Positions 17,769-27,107 of a DNA stretch of 64,000 nucleotides are shown here, piece by piece. The translations under genes were made by a program, and so were the position numbers. Origin of the DNA: Deltaproteobacteria bacterium (GTDB taxonomy: Bacteria > Desulfobacterota > DSM-4660 > Desulfatiglandales > Desulfatiglandaceae); assembly GCA_021737785.1 (NCBI GenBank), contig JAIPDI010000014.1, forward strand, positions 36,521 through 100,520. The letters are read 5' to 3'. The first letter of the stretch is position 1. The number at the start of each line of letters is the position of its first letter. Below the pieces are notes generated by a model. The model was not told the origin of the DNA. It ran no database searches and was given only the letters and a program-made list of their open reading frames with translations.

Positions 17769-19727
17769 ATGGCCAAACTGTTGTGGCAGCCGTCAAAGGA
17801 GAGGATCCGAAGTACCAACATGTATCGGTTCATGATGTTCGTCAATGAAAGGTACCAAAAGGATTTTGCCGAATATGCCCCGCTCTACCAGTGGTCCATC
17901 GACAACATCCCCGATTTCTGGGCGTCCATGTGGGAATTCGCCGGCATCAAGGCGTCCAGGCCCTATACCCGGGTGGTGAACGATGTCACAAAGATGCCCG
18001 GGGCCAGATGGTTTCAGGGGGCGGAACTCAATTTCGCGGAAAACCTCCTCCGTTATCGCGACGATCGTGTGGCGCTTATCTTTAAAGGCGAAGACCAGGC
18101 CCCCATCCGGATGACCTATAAAGAACTCTATGATGAGGTGGCACGGGTTGCGGCACCTCTGAAGGAGGCCGGGGTCCAGCCGGGAGATCGCGTGGCAGGC
18201 TTCATGCCCAATATGCCCCAGACCGTCATCGCCATGCTTGCTGCCACCAGCCTGGGGGCCACATGGTCTTCCTGTTCCCCCGATTTCGGTATCAAGGGCG
18301 TGCTGGACCGCTTCGGTCAGATCAAACCGAAGGTCCTCTTCACGGCCAACGGATATTCATTTAAAGGAAAGAAATTCGATTCCCTCGGACGGGTTTCCGA
18401 TATTCTGAAGGAGATCCCCTCCATTGAAAAGGTGATCGTCGTCCCCTATACAGAAGAGGATCCCGACATCGGCCGGCTGGACAGGGCCGTGGCCTACAAC
18501 GCGTTCAAATCCAAGGGCGACACACCCCCGGAGATCGAATTCAGGCAGCTCCCTGCCGATCATCCCCTGTATATCATGTTCACCTCCGGCACCACAGGAC
18601 TTCCCAAGTGCATGGTCCAGAGCGCAGGGGGCATCCTGTTGCATCACATGAAGGAACTCATGCTCCACACCGACCTGAAGCGGGATGACACCATCTTCTA
18701 CTTCACCACCTGCGGATGGATGATGTGGAACTGGCTCACCAGTTCTCTGAGCGTCGGCGCCACCCTGGTCCTTTTTGACGGCAATCCCTTCCATCCGGAT
18801 CCGGGGGCCCTCTGGAAAATGGCGCAGGATGAAAAAGTCACCATCTTCGGGACCAGCGCCGGCTATATTGCCGCCATCCAGAACGAAGGCGTGACCCCCG
18901 GCAAAACATACGACCTCTCCCCTCTGAAGGCCGTCCTCTCAACAGGCTCCCCCCTCTCGGTGGAAGGATTTGAATACATCTACAGCGAGGTGAAACAGGA
19001 CCTCCAACTGGCCTCCATCTCCGGGGGATCCGACATCAACGGCTGCTTTGCCGCAGGCAATCCCATGGGTCCGGTCTATGCGGGCGAACTCCAGTGCAGG
19101 TGCCTGGCCATGAAGGTGGAGGCATTTGACGAAAACGGGCAACCGGTCATCAATCAGCAGGGGGAACTGGTCTGTACGGCCCCGTCCCCATCCATGCCCA
19201 TCTATTTCTGGGATGACCCGGACGGCAAAAAATATCATGCCGCCTATTTTGACGTATACCCCAATATCTGGAGACACGGGGATTTCATAGAGATCAATGA
19301 TCGGGGGGGGGTGGTCATCTATGGCCGTTCGGATGCCACGTTGAATCCCGGCGGTGTCCGAATCGGGACCGCGGAAATCTACCGGCAGGTGGAAGGGATG
19401 GATGAAATCGACGACAGCCTTGTGGTGGGTCAGGAGTGGAAGGGCGATGTCCGGGTGATCCTCTTTGTCAAGATGGCTGAAGGCCATGCATTGACGGACG
19501 AACTCAAGAACAGGATCCGGACCACCCTGAGACAAAACGCCTCGCCCAGGCACGTGCCTGCCAAGATCATTGAAACCCCGGCTGTCCCCTATACCCTGAA
19601 CATGAAAAAGGTGGAACTGGCGGTCAAGAAGGTCATCGAAGGTAAGCCCGTCCTGAACAAGGACGCCCTGAGCAACCCCGAGGCCCTGGACTTTTACGGG
19701 GACCTGAAAGCACTTCAGGAGGATTAG
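17769..19727 (+). CDS. Acetoacetyl-CoA synthetase
   Basis: This is a 652-residue AMP-forming ligase of the acetyl-/acetoacetyl-CoA synthetase type. It has the ACS N-terminal domain (YQWSIDNIPDFWASMWEFAGI), the P-loop FTSGTTGLPK near residue 270, the TTCGWMMWNW segment characteristic of acetoacetate-CoA ligases, and a C-terminal KKVELAVKK with the catalytic lysine. It activates acetoacetate (or a close short-chain acid) with ATP. AGGAGG lies in front of the start. Confidence 0.9.
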   Translation: MAKLLWQPSKERIRSTNMYRFMMFVNERYQKDFAEYAPLYQWSIDNIPDFWASMWEFAGIKASRPYTRVVNDVTKMPGARWFQGAELNFAENLLRYRDDRVALIFKGEDQAPIRMTYKELYDEVARVAAPLKEAGVQPGDRVAGFMPNMPQTVIAMLAATSLGATWSSCSPDFGIKGVLDRFGQIKPKVLFTANGYSFKGKKFDSLGRVSDILKEIPSIEKVIVVPYTEEDPDIGRLDRAVAYNAFKSKGDTPPEIEFRQLPADHPLYIMFTSGTTGLPKCMVQSAGGILLHHMKELMLHTDLKRDDTIFYFTTCGWMMWNWLTSSLSVGATLVLFDGNPFHPDPGALWKMAQDEKVTIFGTSAGYIAAIQNEGVTPGKTYDLSPLKAVLSTGSPLSVEGFEYIYSEVKQDLQLASISGGSDINGCFAAGNPMGPVYAGELQCRCLAMKVEAFDENGQPVINQQGELVCTAPSPSMPIYFWDDPDGKKYHAAYFDVYPNIWRHGDFIEINDRGGVVIYGRSDATLNPGGVRIGTAEIYRQVEGMDEIDDSLVVGQEWKGDVRVILFVKMAEGHALTDELKNRIRTTLRQNASPRHVPAKIIETPAVPYTLNMKKVELAVKKVIEGKPVLNKDALSNPEALDFYGDLKALQED

Positions 19728-19833
19728 CCTGCTGCCGGCATGTGCGAACGGATACCGCAATTCGGCCTTCCCGTATGTCGAAGAGGTTCTGTTCATGTAA
19801 ATTTTGTTCCATCAATTTTGATGGTCTCTTTCC

Positions 19834-19998
19834 GTCATTCCGGCGAAGCTTGTCCCGGGCTCCGATTCCCGCAAGTACGGGATCTTCGACCGGGAGCCGG
19901 AATCCAGTGTTCTCAAGCGCTTATGAAAACTCTGGACCCCGTCCCGCCATTCGGCGGGATTCAACGGGGTGACGACTTTTTACGAATGCATCAATTTT
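19834..19998 (+). repeat. Dispersed repeat, about 165 bp, copy 2
   Basis: This copy is the reverse complement of the unit at 620-785 and starts with GTCATTCCGGCG. It fills most of the gap between the acetoacetyl-CoA synthetase gene and the ureohydrolase gene. It has internal dyads and no credible reading frame. Confidence 0.8.
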
Positions 19999-20074
19999 CA
20001 ATTTTCAATTCTTGAATATTCAATTGCGCCTGAACGGGGTTTTCGTTTAGGCACAAAGTAGATAAAGGAACGCC

Positions 20075-21163
20075 TTGCAAGACTTCAACGGGAAAAAGGT
20101 GGTCTTTTTCGGATGCCCCCTGGACAGCGACGAGAGAGATGAATCTGTCCGGGAAAAGCTTTCCTGCATGGCCCCCGGGCAGGCAGGAGATGACCCCTAC
20201 CCCTTTGTCATGGATTTCATCCGCAATGAGGTGGATCCGCGGCTCTGGGAGGAAATCGGGTCGTTGGACGTCCCCGAATGGCTCCGGCCCGTTCCCCCCC
20301 CAACGGAAAAGGGGAAACTGACGGCCGAAAATTTCATCGCCTTCATTGACAATAACGGATGCCGTACCTTTGCGGAGATGCTGGCGGAACATGTGGTGGC
20401 CGAGGTATATCCCCATACGCCATGCATGCTGGCCGTCGACCACTCCCTGACCGGGGGCGTTTTAAAACAACTGATGGGGCAATACCGGCCGGAAGACACC
20501 AGCCTGGTCATCCTGGACAGCCACACGGACGCGCTCCCTGCGGCCCTCGTGTCCGGCGCCATCCAGTACGACATGGAGACCAATCCCCAGTCGGTGTACG
20601 ACCCGTCCGACCCCTTCCTGAAAAACCGCCCCGGGTCATACAATGCCTCGTCGTTTATCCGGCATGTATTGGAATCCGGTCTGATCACCCCGTCCAATCT
20701 CTACATTATCGGCATCAGCGATTACCCGCCCAAACGCTCCTTCCGAATCAAGGATGCGCGGATCAAAAAATATGTCGGGCTCTATTCAGGATTGAAACGG
20801 CAGGGGGTGACGCTCATTACCAAAAAGGACCTCATCAGCAGTCCTTCCAAGGTTCGCGATATCCTGGGACGGATTAAGACCCCCCATCTCTATGTCTCGA
20901 TCGACATGGATGTCGGGGCCGGAAACGCCCTTGACGGGGTCCGTTTCAGAAATTGGCAGGGATTGAATGAACAGCAGATCTACGGCATGGCGAGGCTTCT
21001 TCGGGACATCCTTTCAAAGGGAACAGACCTCATCGGCATGGATCTGACCGAATTCAACCCGCGAAGGGCAGGTCCGGGCCCTTTCTCCGACATTGACCGC
21101 ACCTACAGAATCGCCGCCAACCTGATCAGGAGATTGTGCTTTGGTCTGGATGAAAAGCACTAA
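20075..21163 (+). CDS. Divergent arginase/agmatinase-fold ureohydrolase
   Basis: The 362-residue protein (TTG start with AAAGGAACG upstream) carries recognisable manganese-site motifs of the ureohydrolase superfamily: VDHSLTGG in place of GGDHS, LDSHTDA for DAHxD and VSIDMDVGAGN for SxDxDxxDP. The usual Asp-Pro after the last motif is replaced by a Gly-Ala-Gly-Asn stretch, and a 110-residue N-terminal extension precedes the fold. LTEFNPRR near the end matches the family's conserved glutamate region. Substrate is unknown; it need not be arginine or agmatine. Confidence 0.75.
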   Translation: MQDFNGKKVVFFGCPLDSDERDESVREKLSCMAPGQAGDDPYPFVMDFIRNEVDPRLWEEIGSLDVPEWLRPVPPPTEKGKLTAENFIAFIDNNGCRTFAEMLAEHVVAEVYPHTPCMLAVDHSLTGGVLKQLMGQYRPEDTSLVILDSHTDALPAALVSGAIQYDMETNPQSVYDPSDPFLKNRPGSYNASSFIRHVLESGLITPSNLYIIGISDYPPKRSFRIKDARIKKYVGLYSGLKRQGVTLITKKDLISSPSKVRDILGRIKTPHLYVSIDMDVGAGNALDGVRFRNWQGLNEQQIYGMARLLRDILSKGTDLIGMDLTEFNPRRAGPGPFSDIDRTYRIAANLIRRLCFGLDEKH

Positions 21164-21343
21164 AGCCGTCTGTGCGGGCCGGCGGGACGCTTTTATAAAA
21201 TTCGGTAGCTTATGCCCTTGCCCGACTGAAAATCAGATGCCCGGCCAACATATTGCTTTCAGTCCGGAATCATGTCAACTAAATAATCAACGAGCCAGCC
21301 GGACTGCACCTCGGCCTCAGCAATGTGGATCTCGGGCAGGGCG

Positions 21344-23047
21344 TTATACCATGCTCACGATCAGGGCCCCCCAGACGGTAAGCAGGACGTTCCCAATGGC
21401 ATAGGGAACCGTATATCCGATGACCGCAACCGCGCTTTTGGAATCCTCTTTAACCGAATTCAGGGCTGCGGTACAGGTACCGGCCCCGGTCATCGCCCCC
21501 AAGAGAAGGACGGGGTTGAGCTTGAGCACGTAGAGTCCAAAGATCCAGGTCAGGACATGGGGAATGCAGGTCAAACACACCCCGGCGATAAAGATGGTAA
21601 TGCCCGCCTGTTTAAGGGCCGCAAGGGCCTCGGGACCGGCCGAGATTCCGACGCAGGCAATAAAAAGATTCAGCCCGAGGTCGGTAAAGATCCACTGGGC
21701 CGGGGTGGGGATCTGCCCCCAGGTGGGTCTGACCGACCGGAGCCACCCGAAGAAGATCCCTGAAACCAAAACGCCCCCGCCGACGCCGAGGGTGATGGGG
21801 ACGCCCCCGACATTGATGGCCAGCAGGCCGACCAGGGTCCCGACGATGATGCCCATTCCCACCGTGACCAGATCGGTAATCTGGGTCCGGCGTTCAGGAA
21901 AGCCGACAGCCGCCGCCAGGGTCTCCACATCCTTGCGCGCGCCGATCACGGTGAGGATATCCCCCCTGTGCACCTTGAGCTTCGGGGCGAGGGGAAGTTC
22001 ATGGCCCTGACGGGTCACGCTGCGGATAAAGCAGCCGTGCCCCAGACCCGTGAAGATCTCGCTGATGGATTTTCCGTCCAGGGCCTTATTGGTCACGCAG
22101 ATGCCGAGGATCTCTCCGACCATTTCCTGAACCACCTTGTCGTCGACCTCCGGGCCGATGATCTCCCAGGCGTTGAAGACCCGTGACCGGAACCCGGTGA
22201 GAACGACAATATCTCCTTTATCCAACCTGAGGTCCCGGTTAAACTCATCGATAACCTGGTCCCCTTTCTTGATCCGGTCAACCGCTATCCTTTTCGGGAA
22301 CAGGGCTTCGACCTCCTGGACCGTTTTTCCGATGGCCTCCTTTTTGTCAACCCGGTAGGCCCTGGGAACCACCAGGTTTGACCAGTGAAAGGCCTCCACC
22401 GATTCGGTCTGATCCAGGGAACCGAGTTCGGCCTCCGCCCTCTTTGCCGCTTCGGGGAGGTTGATGCGCCAGAGGCCGGAAAGGACTTTCAGGAGGATGA
22501 TCAGGCCCGCGGTCCCGAAGACATAGGTGACGGCATAGGCAACCGCGATATCGGACTTGAGATCCAGGACCTCGCTGACCCTCCCGGCAGTCAGCTTCTG
22601 GATGGCCCCGCTGGCGGTCCCGATGACCGAAGACTGGGTCAGTGCCCCGGCCAAAAGCCCCCCGCTGTAGCCGCTGTTGAGGCCGAAGAGCCTGGCCAGG
22701 ACGATTGCCGCGATCAGGGCCGCGACGCAGAAGAAAACGGAAATGGTCACATATTTCACTCCCCCGCGCTTCAGCCCCCCGATGAAATCGGGGCCGACTT
22801 TGTAACCGATGGCAAAGATAAAAAGCCCGAAGGAGATGGTCTTGATCAGGCCCAGATCAAGATGGGTATTGCGAAGGATCAAGGCCCCCAAAACAATCGC
22901 CACGATCAGGACGCTGGTGGTGGAACCGAGCGAAAAGGTCCCGAATTTGACCTTCCCGAGGGCATAGCCGGCCGCGAGGGATGCAAAGAGAAGGATCGAC
23001 GGATTTTCACGGCAGAGCTGGAACACATCATGAATCAGGGTCTGCAT
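21344..23047 (-). CDS. aspT: AspT-type aspartate:alanine exchanger
   Basis: The 567-residue membrane protein has two hydrophobic AspT/YidE/YbjL duplication domains (residues about 1-190 and 380-567) around a cytoplasmic stretch with two TrkA-C-like domains. GAMTGAGTCTAALNSV near the end is a family signature, with a related GALTQSSVIGTASGAI in the first half. AspT imports aspartate and exports alanine electrogenically. It lies 18 bases downstream of aspD, so the pair forms one operon and the assignment rests on both genes. Confidence 0.88.
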   Translation of the reverse strand: MQTLIHDVFQLCRENPSILLFASLAAGYALGKVKFGTFSLGSTTSVLIVAIVLGALILRNTHLDLGLIKTISFGLFIFAIGYKVGPDFIGGLKRGGVKYVTISVFFCVAALIAAIVLARLFGLNSGYSGGLLAGALTQSSVIGTASGAIQKLTAGRVSEVLDLKSDIAVAYAVTYVFGTAGLIILLKVLSGLWRINLPEAAKRAEAELGSLDQTESVEAFHWSNLVVPRAYRVDKKEAIGKTVQEVEALFPKRIAVDRIKKGDQVIDEFNRDLRLDKGDIVVLTGFRSRVFNAWEIIGPEVDDKVVQEMVGEILGICVTNKALDGKSISEIFTGLGHGCFIRSVTRQGHELPLAPKLKVHRGDILTVIGARKDVETLAAAVGFPERRTQITDLVTVGMGIIVGTLVGLLAINVGGVPITLGVGGGVLVSGIFFGWLRSVRPTWGQIPTPAQWIFTDLGLNLFIACVGISAGPEALAALKQAGITIFIAGVCLTCIPHVLTWIFGLYVLKLNPVLLLGAMTGAGTCTAALNSVKEDSKSAVAVIGYTVPYAIGNVLLTVWGALIVSMV

Positions 23048-23065
23048 GACACCACCTCCGTGAGG

Positions 23066-24658
23066 CTATTGATCAGATTCCCATTCCTTCCGGTAATCTT
23101 CCAGGAGTTCGCTGATCCCCTTTCCGATCTTGTCGTACTCGTCCTTGAAAAGGTTGGCCAGGGAGACCCGGATGGACATCTCCGGGGCGTCGAAACCGCC
23201 GCCGTCCATGAGAACGATCTCTTTCTCTTGAGCCAGTCTCCAGACAAAGTCGATCGGCTCATGGGAGGTCTCAAGCCACTTGGCAAATGCTTCCCCGTGG
23301 CGTTCCCTGGCCAGTTTGGGGATATCGATGGTGGTGTAGTAGCGCGCATAGCAGGGGAGTTCCGGGGCCGGGGCGCCCAGCCCTGCGTAAAGGGTCTCGA
23401 ACCGTTCCCGGACCAGGTCCTGGGCCTCCTTACGGTATAGATGGCTGTCGGAATCGAGGAGTTCCTGGAAGGAAAAGAGCGCCATCATAACCTGCTGGGG
23501 GGTGGAGAGACCGGCGGTATGGTTGAGGGCCACCGCCCGGCTGTCGGCCACCAGCCGGTCGATCAGCTTCAGGCTGTCCGGGTCGGTGATGATCGGCGCG
23601 TAGCGCTGGTGGAGGGCCTTGCGCTTCTGCTCGGGGAGCGCGGCGATCATCGGGTCCATGACATTGTCCCGGTAGATCCCGATCACGCCCACCCGCCATC
23701 CGGTGGCGCCGAAATACTTGGAGTATGAGTAGACCAGAATGGTGTTCCTGGGGGCGATGGCGACCAGCGACTTGAACCCGTTGACAAAGGTGCCGTAGAC
23801 ATCGTCCGTGAGGATGATCAGGTCCTTTCTCCTGGAGTTGACCAGTTCTGCGATCTTGTTTAACGATGCGCTGTCGACGCTCACCGATGCAGGATTGGAG
23901 GGATTGACCAGAAAAAAGGCCTTGATATGGGGGTCTGTGAGTTTTTCCAGCTCCGCGTCCGGGTATTGCCAGTTGTTCTCCTCGTCCTGCTTGACCTCGA
24001 TGACAACCAGTTCGTAGTCGTTGAGGATGGGGATCTCCAGGTAGGGGGTGAAGATGGGGGTGCCGAGCGCGATTTTATCCCCGGGGCTGATCAGACCATT
24101 TTCTTTGAGCGTGTTGAAAATATAGGTCATGGCCGCGGTCCCCCCTTCAACCGCAAAGAGGTCCATGGTCCCTTCAGGGGGCGTGTTGTCGCACATGGTG
24201 ACGTCGAGATAGGCCCGGATGATCTTTTCGATGTTTTCGAGGATACGGTCCGGCGTAGGATAATGGTCGCCCAGGATGCCGTCCACCATCTCGCCCATAA
24301 AGGCGTCTCCGTCCAGTCCGATCTTCTCTGTGGCATATTGGTAGCTGTCCGCCAAAAACTGGGCCCCCCGCTGCTCGGCGTGGAAGCGGCAGAACTCCTG
24401 GAAGCGTTCCCCCATCCCCTTTGAGTCAGGGGCCCCGGCCAGCCCGGGCCGGCTCAGGACCCGGCGCCCTTCCTCGATGGCAAAAGCACCCAGGAGGAAG
24501 AAGGCCTCACGGGGCTCGGTCGCCACCCAGTTGGGGTTGCCCCGCCCGGCATTGAGCATCATCTTCTCCCGGTTGCCCTTTGCCATGGCAATCAGCTTGT
24601 TTTTGAGCTCAAAGGGACTCAGTGCCTCGTAACCTTTTTCGATTTCCGATATGCCCAT
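23066..24658 (-). CDS. aspD: Aspartate 4-decarboxylase/aspartate aminotransferase
   Basis: This fold-type I PLP enzyme of 530 residues decarboxylates aspartate to alanine and CO2 and has side aminotransferase activity. The PLP lysine is Lys314 in SYSKYFGATGWR; NPSNPAS and DDVYGTF supply the Asn and Asp/Tyr contacts, and LNAGRGNPNW near residue 36 is an AspD-type N-terminal motif. The start at 24658 has AGGAGG upstream and gives the usual AspD length; an in-frame ATG at 24691 would add 11 residues. With AspT it forms a decarboxylative proton-motive cycle. Confidence 0.93.
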   Translation of the reverse strand: MGISEIEKGYEALSPFELKNKLIAMAKGNREKMMLNAGRGNPNWVATEPREAFFLLGAFAIEEGRRVLSRPGLAGAPDSKGMGERFQEFCRFHAEQRGAQFLADSYQYATEKIGLDGDAFMGEMVDGILGDHYPTPDRILENIEKIIRAYLDVTMCDNTPPEGTMDLFAVEGGTAAMTYIFNTLKENGLISPGDKIALGTPIFTPYLEIPILNDYELVVIEVKQDEENNWQYPDAELEKLTDPHIKAFFLVNPSNPASVSVDSASLNKIAELVNSRRKDLIILTDDVYGTFVNGFKSLVAIAPRNTILVYSYSKYFGATGWRVGVIGIYRDNVMDPMIAALPEQKRKALHQRYAPIITDPDSLKLIDRLVADSRAVALNHTAGLSTPQQVMMALFSFQELLDSDSHLYRKEAQDLVRERFETLYAGLGAPAPELPCYARYYTTIDIPKLARERHGEAFAKWLETSHEPIDFVWRLAQEKEIVLMDGGGFDAPEMSIRVSLANLFKDEYDKIGKGISELLEDYRKEWESDQ

Positions 24659-25050
24659 GTCAATTGCCCTCCTGTGTTGGAATAATTCCACAGATACCCT
24701 TTATCGCATTTGGCGGGTAGCGTTGAACCCGTGACCGACTCCAATGTCAGTATTTGAGGTGGGACTTGAGCATATCCGCTGAGAAGTCCGTGGGCCGGCA
24801 TCAACAGTAACCGGGCCTTGAAGGTGTCAAGCTCGCCCCCGAGAACGGCCGCGAGTTTCTCCAGGTCTTCCCCGCCGCCCACATCTCTTTCTGTTGTGGG
24901 TCGATCCATTTCTGCTTGCCTACCAGGATAGAAATATACTAACAACATGTAATTTTAACTAACATATAGAATCAATGAATATCAATCAATAAAAATTAGA
25001 AGAGGGTTAGGGTTCACTCAAAAACAGGCTCGCAGATGGGAGGAGTGATC

Positions 25051-26499
25051 ATGAGGATTCAAGAACGACGGATATTGGTTTTGGGTATGGCGTTTATCCT
25101 CATATGTGTGAAGGGCTTCTGGGGCGTGGCCCTGGCCGGGGATGATGACGCAGTGAACAGACTGGAGCGCATTATCGAGGCGCAACAGCAACAGATCGAG
25201 GCACAGGCCAAGGCCTTGGCTGCCCTGCAGGCCCGCATGGATCAATTGACCAGAGAGAGTTCGGCCACCCGGGAGATCCTGAATAAGGGAAAAGAAGTGG
25301 TGGAGGCAACCAGAGAGGAGGCCGAGGGTGCGAAACGGGAAGCGGACATGGCCCTTCGCAAAGTGGAGGCCATCGACCCGGGCCGTGAAGAGGATCGGAT
25401 GCTGGATCAGAAATTCATGCACTTCGAGGTCCCGAAAACCGAGACGGTGGTGACGGTTTCGGGTTTTGCCAAGGGCTCTGTCATCCACGACTTCGATGGC
25501 ATCGCGAGCCCGACCGAATTTATCACCTCAGCCATCGTTGTGGACGGCAAACCGTCAGACGTGCCCGGCAGCCGGACAACCTTCACAGCCAATGACTCCC
25601 GCTTTGTAATAGGGTCCGCCACGCCCACGGGGATCGGGAGGTTGTCCACCTTTATCTCCGCGGACTTTTTCGGCAACACGGATTCAACGTCGCCCAAACT
25701 GAGACTGCGCCAGGCCTTCGGCCAGTTGGATGACTTTTTCCTCGGGGGGTCGCTACGTGTCGGGCAGTCCTGGTCCACATGGGACGATGTCCCGGGTTTA
25801 CCCGAGACCCTCGACTTCCAGGGTCCTAACGGATCTCAGCAGACCCGGAAGCCTTTGGTGCGATGGGCACGCGACTTCGACAACCGGCTCGCTTTCTGGG
25901 CGGCGATCGAAAATCCTGACAGCAGCATCGAAAATGGAAACAGCGGGACCCGGTGGCCGGACGGCGTTCTCGCCCTCAATTACCTTGGTGCCTGGGGCCA
26001 CCTCAAACCGGCGATCCTCTTCCGTGATGTCTGCGGGGAGGCATCCGGCAGCGGGATGAGGAGTGAATTCGGCTGGGGAGCATCTCTGTCGAGCAGGATC
26101 AACCTTCCGATTTTAGGAAAAAAGGATAACCTCAAATTTCAACTGGTCTACGGCAGGGGAATCGGGAGCTATATGAATGAGGATGGTGTCAATGACGGCG
26201 TCCTTGAAGGCGCTGAACTGAAGCTGCTCCCGGTGTTCTCCGGGTTTGGCGCCGTCCAGCACTGGTGGATGGAGGGTCTTCGCTCCAATGCGGTATTCGG
26301 GTGGGTGGACGTGGGCAACCAGGACGCTGAGTCCGGCAGCGCGCTGAGCCGGTCACTCTACCTGGCGGGAAACCTGATCTGGAGTCCGGTCAAGCAGATG
26401 GACATTGGCGGTGAATTCCTTTGGGGTCAGCGGAAGAACAGGGGCGGCGCGAGAGGCGCCGCCACACGGATACAGTTCAGCGCCAAATACAAATTCTAA
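25051..26499 (+). CDS. DcaP-like outer-membrane porin
   Basis: The 482-residue protein starts with a signal peptide (GMAFILICVKGFWGVALAG) followed by a coiled-coil region (about residues 30-105) with EAQQQQIEAQAKALAALQ, and then a beta-barrel rich in alternating aromatic residues that ends in FSAKYKF with the C-terminal Phe of outer-membrane proteins. The layout matches DcaP-family trimeric porins, known for passing dicarboxylic acids. GGGAGGAG precedes the ATG. It is divergent from aspD-aspT, so it may let aspartate across the outer membrane; this link is inferred. Confidence 0.8.
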   Translation: MRIQERRILVLGMAFILICVKGFWGVALAGDDDAVNRLERIIEAQQQQIEAQAKALAALQARMDQLTRESSATREILNKGKEVVEATREEAEGAKREADMALRKVEAIDPGREEDRMLDQKFMHFEVPKTETVVTVSGFAKGSVIHDFDGIASPTEFITSAIVVDGKPSDVPGSRTTFTANDSRFVIGSATPTGIGRLSTFISADFFGNTDSTSPKLRLRQAFGQLDDFFLGGSLRVGQSWSTWDDVPGLPETLDFQGPNGSQQTRKPLVRWARDFDNRLAFWAAIENPDSSIENGNSGTRWPDGVLALNYLGAWGHLKPAILFRDVCGEASGSGMRSEFGWGASLSSRINLPILGKKDNLKFQLVYGRGIGSYMNEDGVNDGVLEGAELKLLPVFSGFGAVQHWWMEGLRSNAVFGWVDVGNQDAESGSALSRSLYLAGNLIWSPVKQMDIGGEFLWGQRKNRGGARGAATRIQFSAKYKF

Positions 26500-26629
26500 A
26501 CCCACGCAAAACTGCGGCAGCGGCAGCGAGGCACTCTTTTGAAATTGAGTAACTCACGCATCAAGCGAATAATTGACGGTTCTTGCGATGGACTCTCCCC
26601 TCTCCACTGAAAATCCAATGTTGGCCAAA

Positions 26630-26704
26630 CTCATCTCCAGCTTTTTGGCAAGTGCCGTATGAGATATACCCAATTTCAATTAAACTTTTAAAGAAGATGT
26701 CCCC
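26630..26704 (+). repeat. Dispersed repeat, copy 1 of 75-bp unit
   Basis: The stretch from TCATCTCCAGC to GAAGATGTCCCC is repeated with few changes at 63397-63472. Read on the minus strand, both encode a short IGYISYG(T/A)CQKAGDE peptide in one frame, which suggests a decayed gene end, possibly from a four-helix-bundle protein. The gap from 26500 to 26715 otherwise shows nothing. Confidence 0.6.
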
Positions 26705-26715
26705 TTACACTGCGC

Positions 26716-27036
26716 TCACGCCTCAACCGCCGGAATAAAGTCACCCACATCATTGCTGTACACCCGTTTTCCCACGATCCCTTTTCGTTCCAGGTCCAGA
26801 ATGCCGGCCCGCAGGGTGGCGATTCTGTCGTGATAGGTGTTAAGCCCGATGGAGAGAAGGGCGTCGAAGGGATCGTTCCGGCTCAGGGCTGCCTTGATGG
26901 CGGTGTATTTTGCGCGGCCCTGATGAAGAATGTCCAGAATGACCAGGCAGAGCTTGTCGGACAGACCCTCAAGAGGGAGTTTTCGAGCATGGCGGCGAAC
27001 CTTTTTGCGCTGGTCCTGAAAAGCGAAGTCCTCCAT
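26716..27036 (-). CDS. Hypothetical protein
   Basis: This is a 106-residue, mainly helical, charged protein without signal peptide, membrane segment or a motif I recognise. The end DLERKGIVGKRVYSNDVGDFIPAVEA looks like a folded C-terminus, and RKLPLEGLSDKLCLVILDIL is amphipathic. It precedes nothing obvious; it is 70 bases from the next gene on the same strand upstream. It is possibly a remnant of a larger gene. Confidence 0.4.
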   Translation of the reverse strand: MEDFAFQDQRKKVRRHARKLPLEGLSDKLCLVILDILHQGRAKYTAIKAALSRNDPFDALLSIGLNTYHDRIATLRAGILDLERKGIVGKRVYSNDVGDFIPAVEA

Positions 27037-27107
27037 GCGCCTTTACCCCTCTCCATGAAATACTGAGAGATGATCAACGTCCGAAGTTCATGGTGATCGA
27101 GCAACTT

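Noticed and set aside
22385..23440. Open frame of 351 codons on the plus strand across aspT and aspD
   Set aside because: It is antisense to two clear genes and has no ribosome site or motif.
24619..24948. Minus-strand frame of 109 codons overlapping the aspD start
   Set aside because: The reading overlaps the well-supported aspD start in another frame, and no domain is seen; the upstream part may simply be aspD leader.
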